Source: Candidatus Heimdallarchaeota archaeon (GTDB lineage: Archaea; Asgardarchaeota; Heimdallarchaeia; JABLTI01). Taken from it: DNA of 6,827 nt. The stretch is taken from NCBI GenBank assembly GCA_030602675.1, contig JAUVZH010000141.1:1-6827 (forward strand). The letters are read 5' to 3'. Each line of letters starts with the position of its first letter. Position 1 is the first letter of the stretch. This document shows positions 5,794 through 6,827 of the stretch, in pieces. A program made the translations under genes and the position numbers. Below the pieces are notes generated by a model, which saw only the letters and a program-made list of their open reading frames with translations, was not told the DNA's origin and ran no database searches.

Positions 5794-6759
5794 TTAGTCT
5801 CTTTGAATTTTAATTTCGAATTTTTCAAAAAACTCTGGCAGTCCTTCCTCTTTAGTTTTCATAGCAAATTCTTTTGCAATAGCGCCTGCCATTAACTCAC
5901 GATTCTCATCTTCAGTGTTCATGAAGAAAAACCGTCCTCTAGGAATCATCCTTGAAACCTTGTAGTAAATTTCTCTTGGATGGAACTTATCCTTAGGTCC
6001 ATGAAAAAGAAAGACTTCGTTTTCAATTTTGTTTAAATGAGGATAAAGATTAAAACTAGTATTTTGTATAAGTGCTTTGCGCCATTTCCAAGCAACAGCT
6101 GCATTGACAACTTCTTTATTCCTTTCTTTCTGTGCTTGATTCTTCATATTTGCCAATACGATTTTCCCAAGAAGTCTTTTAATAATTTCTAAGACAAAGG
6201 GTGGTGTCAAACCAAAGAATAATTTAACTAGAAGCTTATGATGAACATATTTTGGAAAGGGATCAAAAGCGATTGTTGTACCTGGATTATAGTATTTATT
6301 AACTAATCCTTGCAGTAAAACTCCGCCACACCAACTAGCACTCATTAGAATGTAATCTCTCTTATCTATATTCAAATACGTTATAACATCCCCAACATCT
6401 TTTGCTGTTTGATCAATAGTGAATTTTATTTTTCTTCCTCTTTGGATTTTGCTGGATTTCTTTTCTCGAGTGTCAATAATGTAATATTCACCTATATCAT
6501 GTGAAGGAATACTATAGAATCGCCAAACCCAGGGTGGATTGCCAAATCCTGGAAAGAATACAATAGGTCTTTTGAATTTGTTATCTTCTGGTACGTGGTG
6601 AAAGACCCTTAGCTCACCATCATCTACTGGAACATATAGTACTTCCGATTCACCTTCTTCGTAAAAAAACGGAACATCTCTTCTTGCTTTTTTAACAAAA
6701 TTCTCTATTGCATTTTTCTGTTCAGTATTTAATTGAAACACTCGTTCTATATCTGCCAT
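5794..6759 (-). CDS. Alpha/beta-hydrolase-fold protein, first tandem copy and operon leader
   Basis: The 321-residue product starts at ATG 6759, with GGTG 6 nt upstream. It has no signal peptide. It shows FFPGFGNPPWVW (68-79) at the oxyanion turn, the unusual elbow SASWCGG with Ser142, FDPF (165-168) and HGPKDKFHP with Asp257. A hydrophobic, probably amphipathic lid region at about 175-203 precedes NMKNQAQKER. After His260 there is no histidine at all; the position after beta8 where the base should sit reads NTEDENRE. An unusual HH pair (54-55) in VFHHVPE is conserved in all three copies. Length and motif order match the two downstream copies, so the three arose by duplication. A promoter-like TATA element lies directly upstream. 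An esterase-like or acyl-transfer role is possible but the missing histidine leaves catalysis uncertain. Confidence 0.85.
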   Translation of the reverse strand: MADIERVFQLNTEQKNAIENFVKKARRDVPFFYEEGESEVLYVPVDDGELRVFHHVPEDNKFKRPIVFFPGFGNPPWVWRFYSIPSHDIGEYYIIDTREKKSSKIQRGRKIKFTIDQTAKDVGDVITYLNIDKRDYILMSASWCGGVLLQGLVNKYYNPGTTIAFDPFPKYVHHKLLVKLFFGLTPPFVLEIIKRLLGKIVLANMKNQAQKERNKEVVNAAVAWKWRKALIQNTSFNLYPHLNKIENEVFLFHGPKDKFHPREIYYKVSRMIPRGRFFFMNTEDENRELMAGAIAKEFAMKTKEEGLPEFFEKFEIKIQRD

Positions 6760-6779
6760 TTATTGCACCGAATTCTCAA

Positions 6780-6790
6780 GATTTTATAAC
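6780..6790 (-). promoter_or_regulatory. TATA-box-like element of the hydrolase operon
   Basis: On the minus strand GTTATAAAATC centres about 26 nt before ATG 6759. With normal archaeal spacing transcription would start at or within a few bases of the start codon, giving a leaderless or very short-leader mRNA despite a weak GGTG at 6766-6769. No better TATA element is visible between here and the window end. Confidence 0.45.
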
Positions 6791-6827
6791 ATATCAGTTT
6801 TTTAGATTTTTGGAGAAATTGGCGCAT

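Noticed and set aside
3799..6759. Polyhydroxyalkanoate synthase (PhaC) as identity of the hydrolase-like genes
   Set aside because: The PGF start and central region look loosely similar, but PhaC uses a GxCxG cysteine and a catalytic His, while alignment of the three copies places Ser at the nucleophile and His is absent.
1..6827. CRISPR arrays, tRNA/rRNA genes, insertion sequences, attachment sites
   Set aside because: No regularly spaced repeats, cloverleaf sequences, transposase motifs or terminal inverted repeats were seen on either strand.

Overview
This AT-rich window looks archaeal. No taxonomic marker gene is present. The case rests on compact genes with short Shine-Dalgarno (SD) motifs, AT-rich TATA-like promoter elements, archaeal-type TldD/TldE proteins, and a secreted protein whose style (signal peptide, beta-rich body, tryptophan-rich and acidic patches) recalls surface proteins of Asgard archaea. 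Assignment to Archaea is likely; assignment to Asgard (Heimdallarchaeia-like) is a guess.

Layout. (1) Positions 1-518, minus strand: the N-terminal 172 codons of a secreted protein, cut by the window edge. (2) Positions 519-920: a divergent intergenic region of about 400 bp with several inverted repeats, including a perfect 12-bp palindrome just upstream of tldD, and five copies of the hexamer CATTGT/ACAATG. (3) Positions 921-3762, plus strand: a tldD-tldE operon overlapping by 14 nt. It encodes the metal-binding and the metal-free partner of the TldD/TldE (PmbA) peptidase, and is followed by a hairpin plus T-run at 3763-3797. (4) Positions 3799-6759, minus strand: three tandem paralogous alpha/beta-hydrolase-fold genes, convergent with tldDE and read from a promoter near 6785. 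In two of the three the start fits better at an internal ATG than at an upstream TTG.

How the genes relate. TldD and TldE almost certainly form one heteromeric peptidase. The three hydrolase-like proteins form their own transcription unit by duplication and have no visible functional link to TldDE. They share private motifs, keep a serine nucleophile elbow and a beta7 aspartate, but have no histidine where the fold normally carries its catalytic base. That makes them the least explained part of the window. I found no convincing new multi-gene system, RNA gene, CRISPR array, transposon or RiPP cluster.
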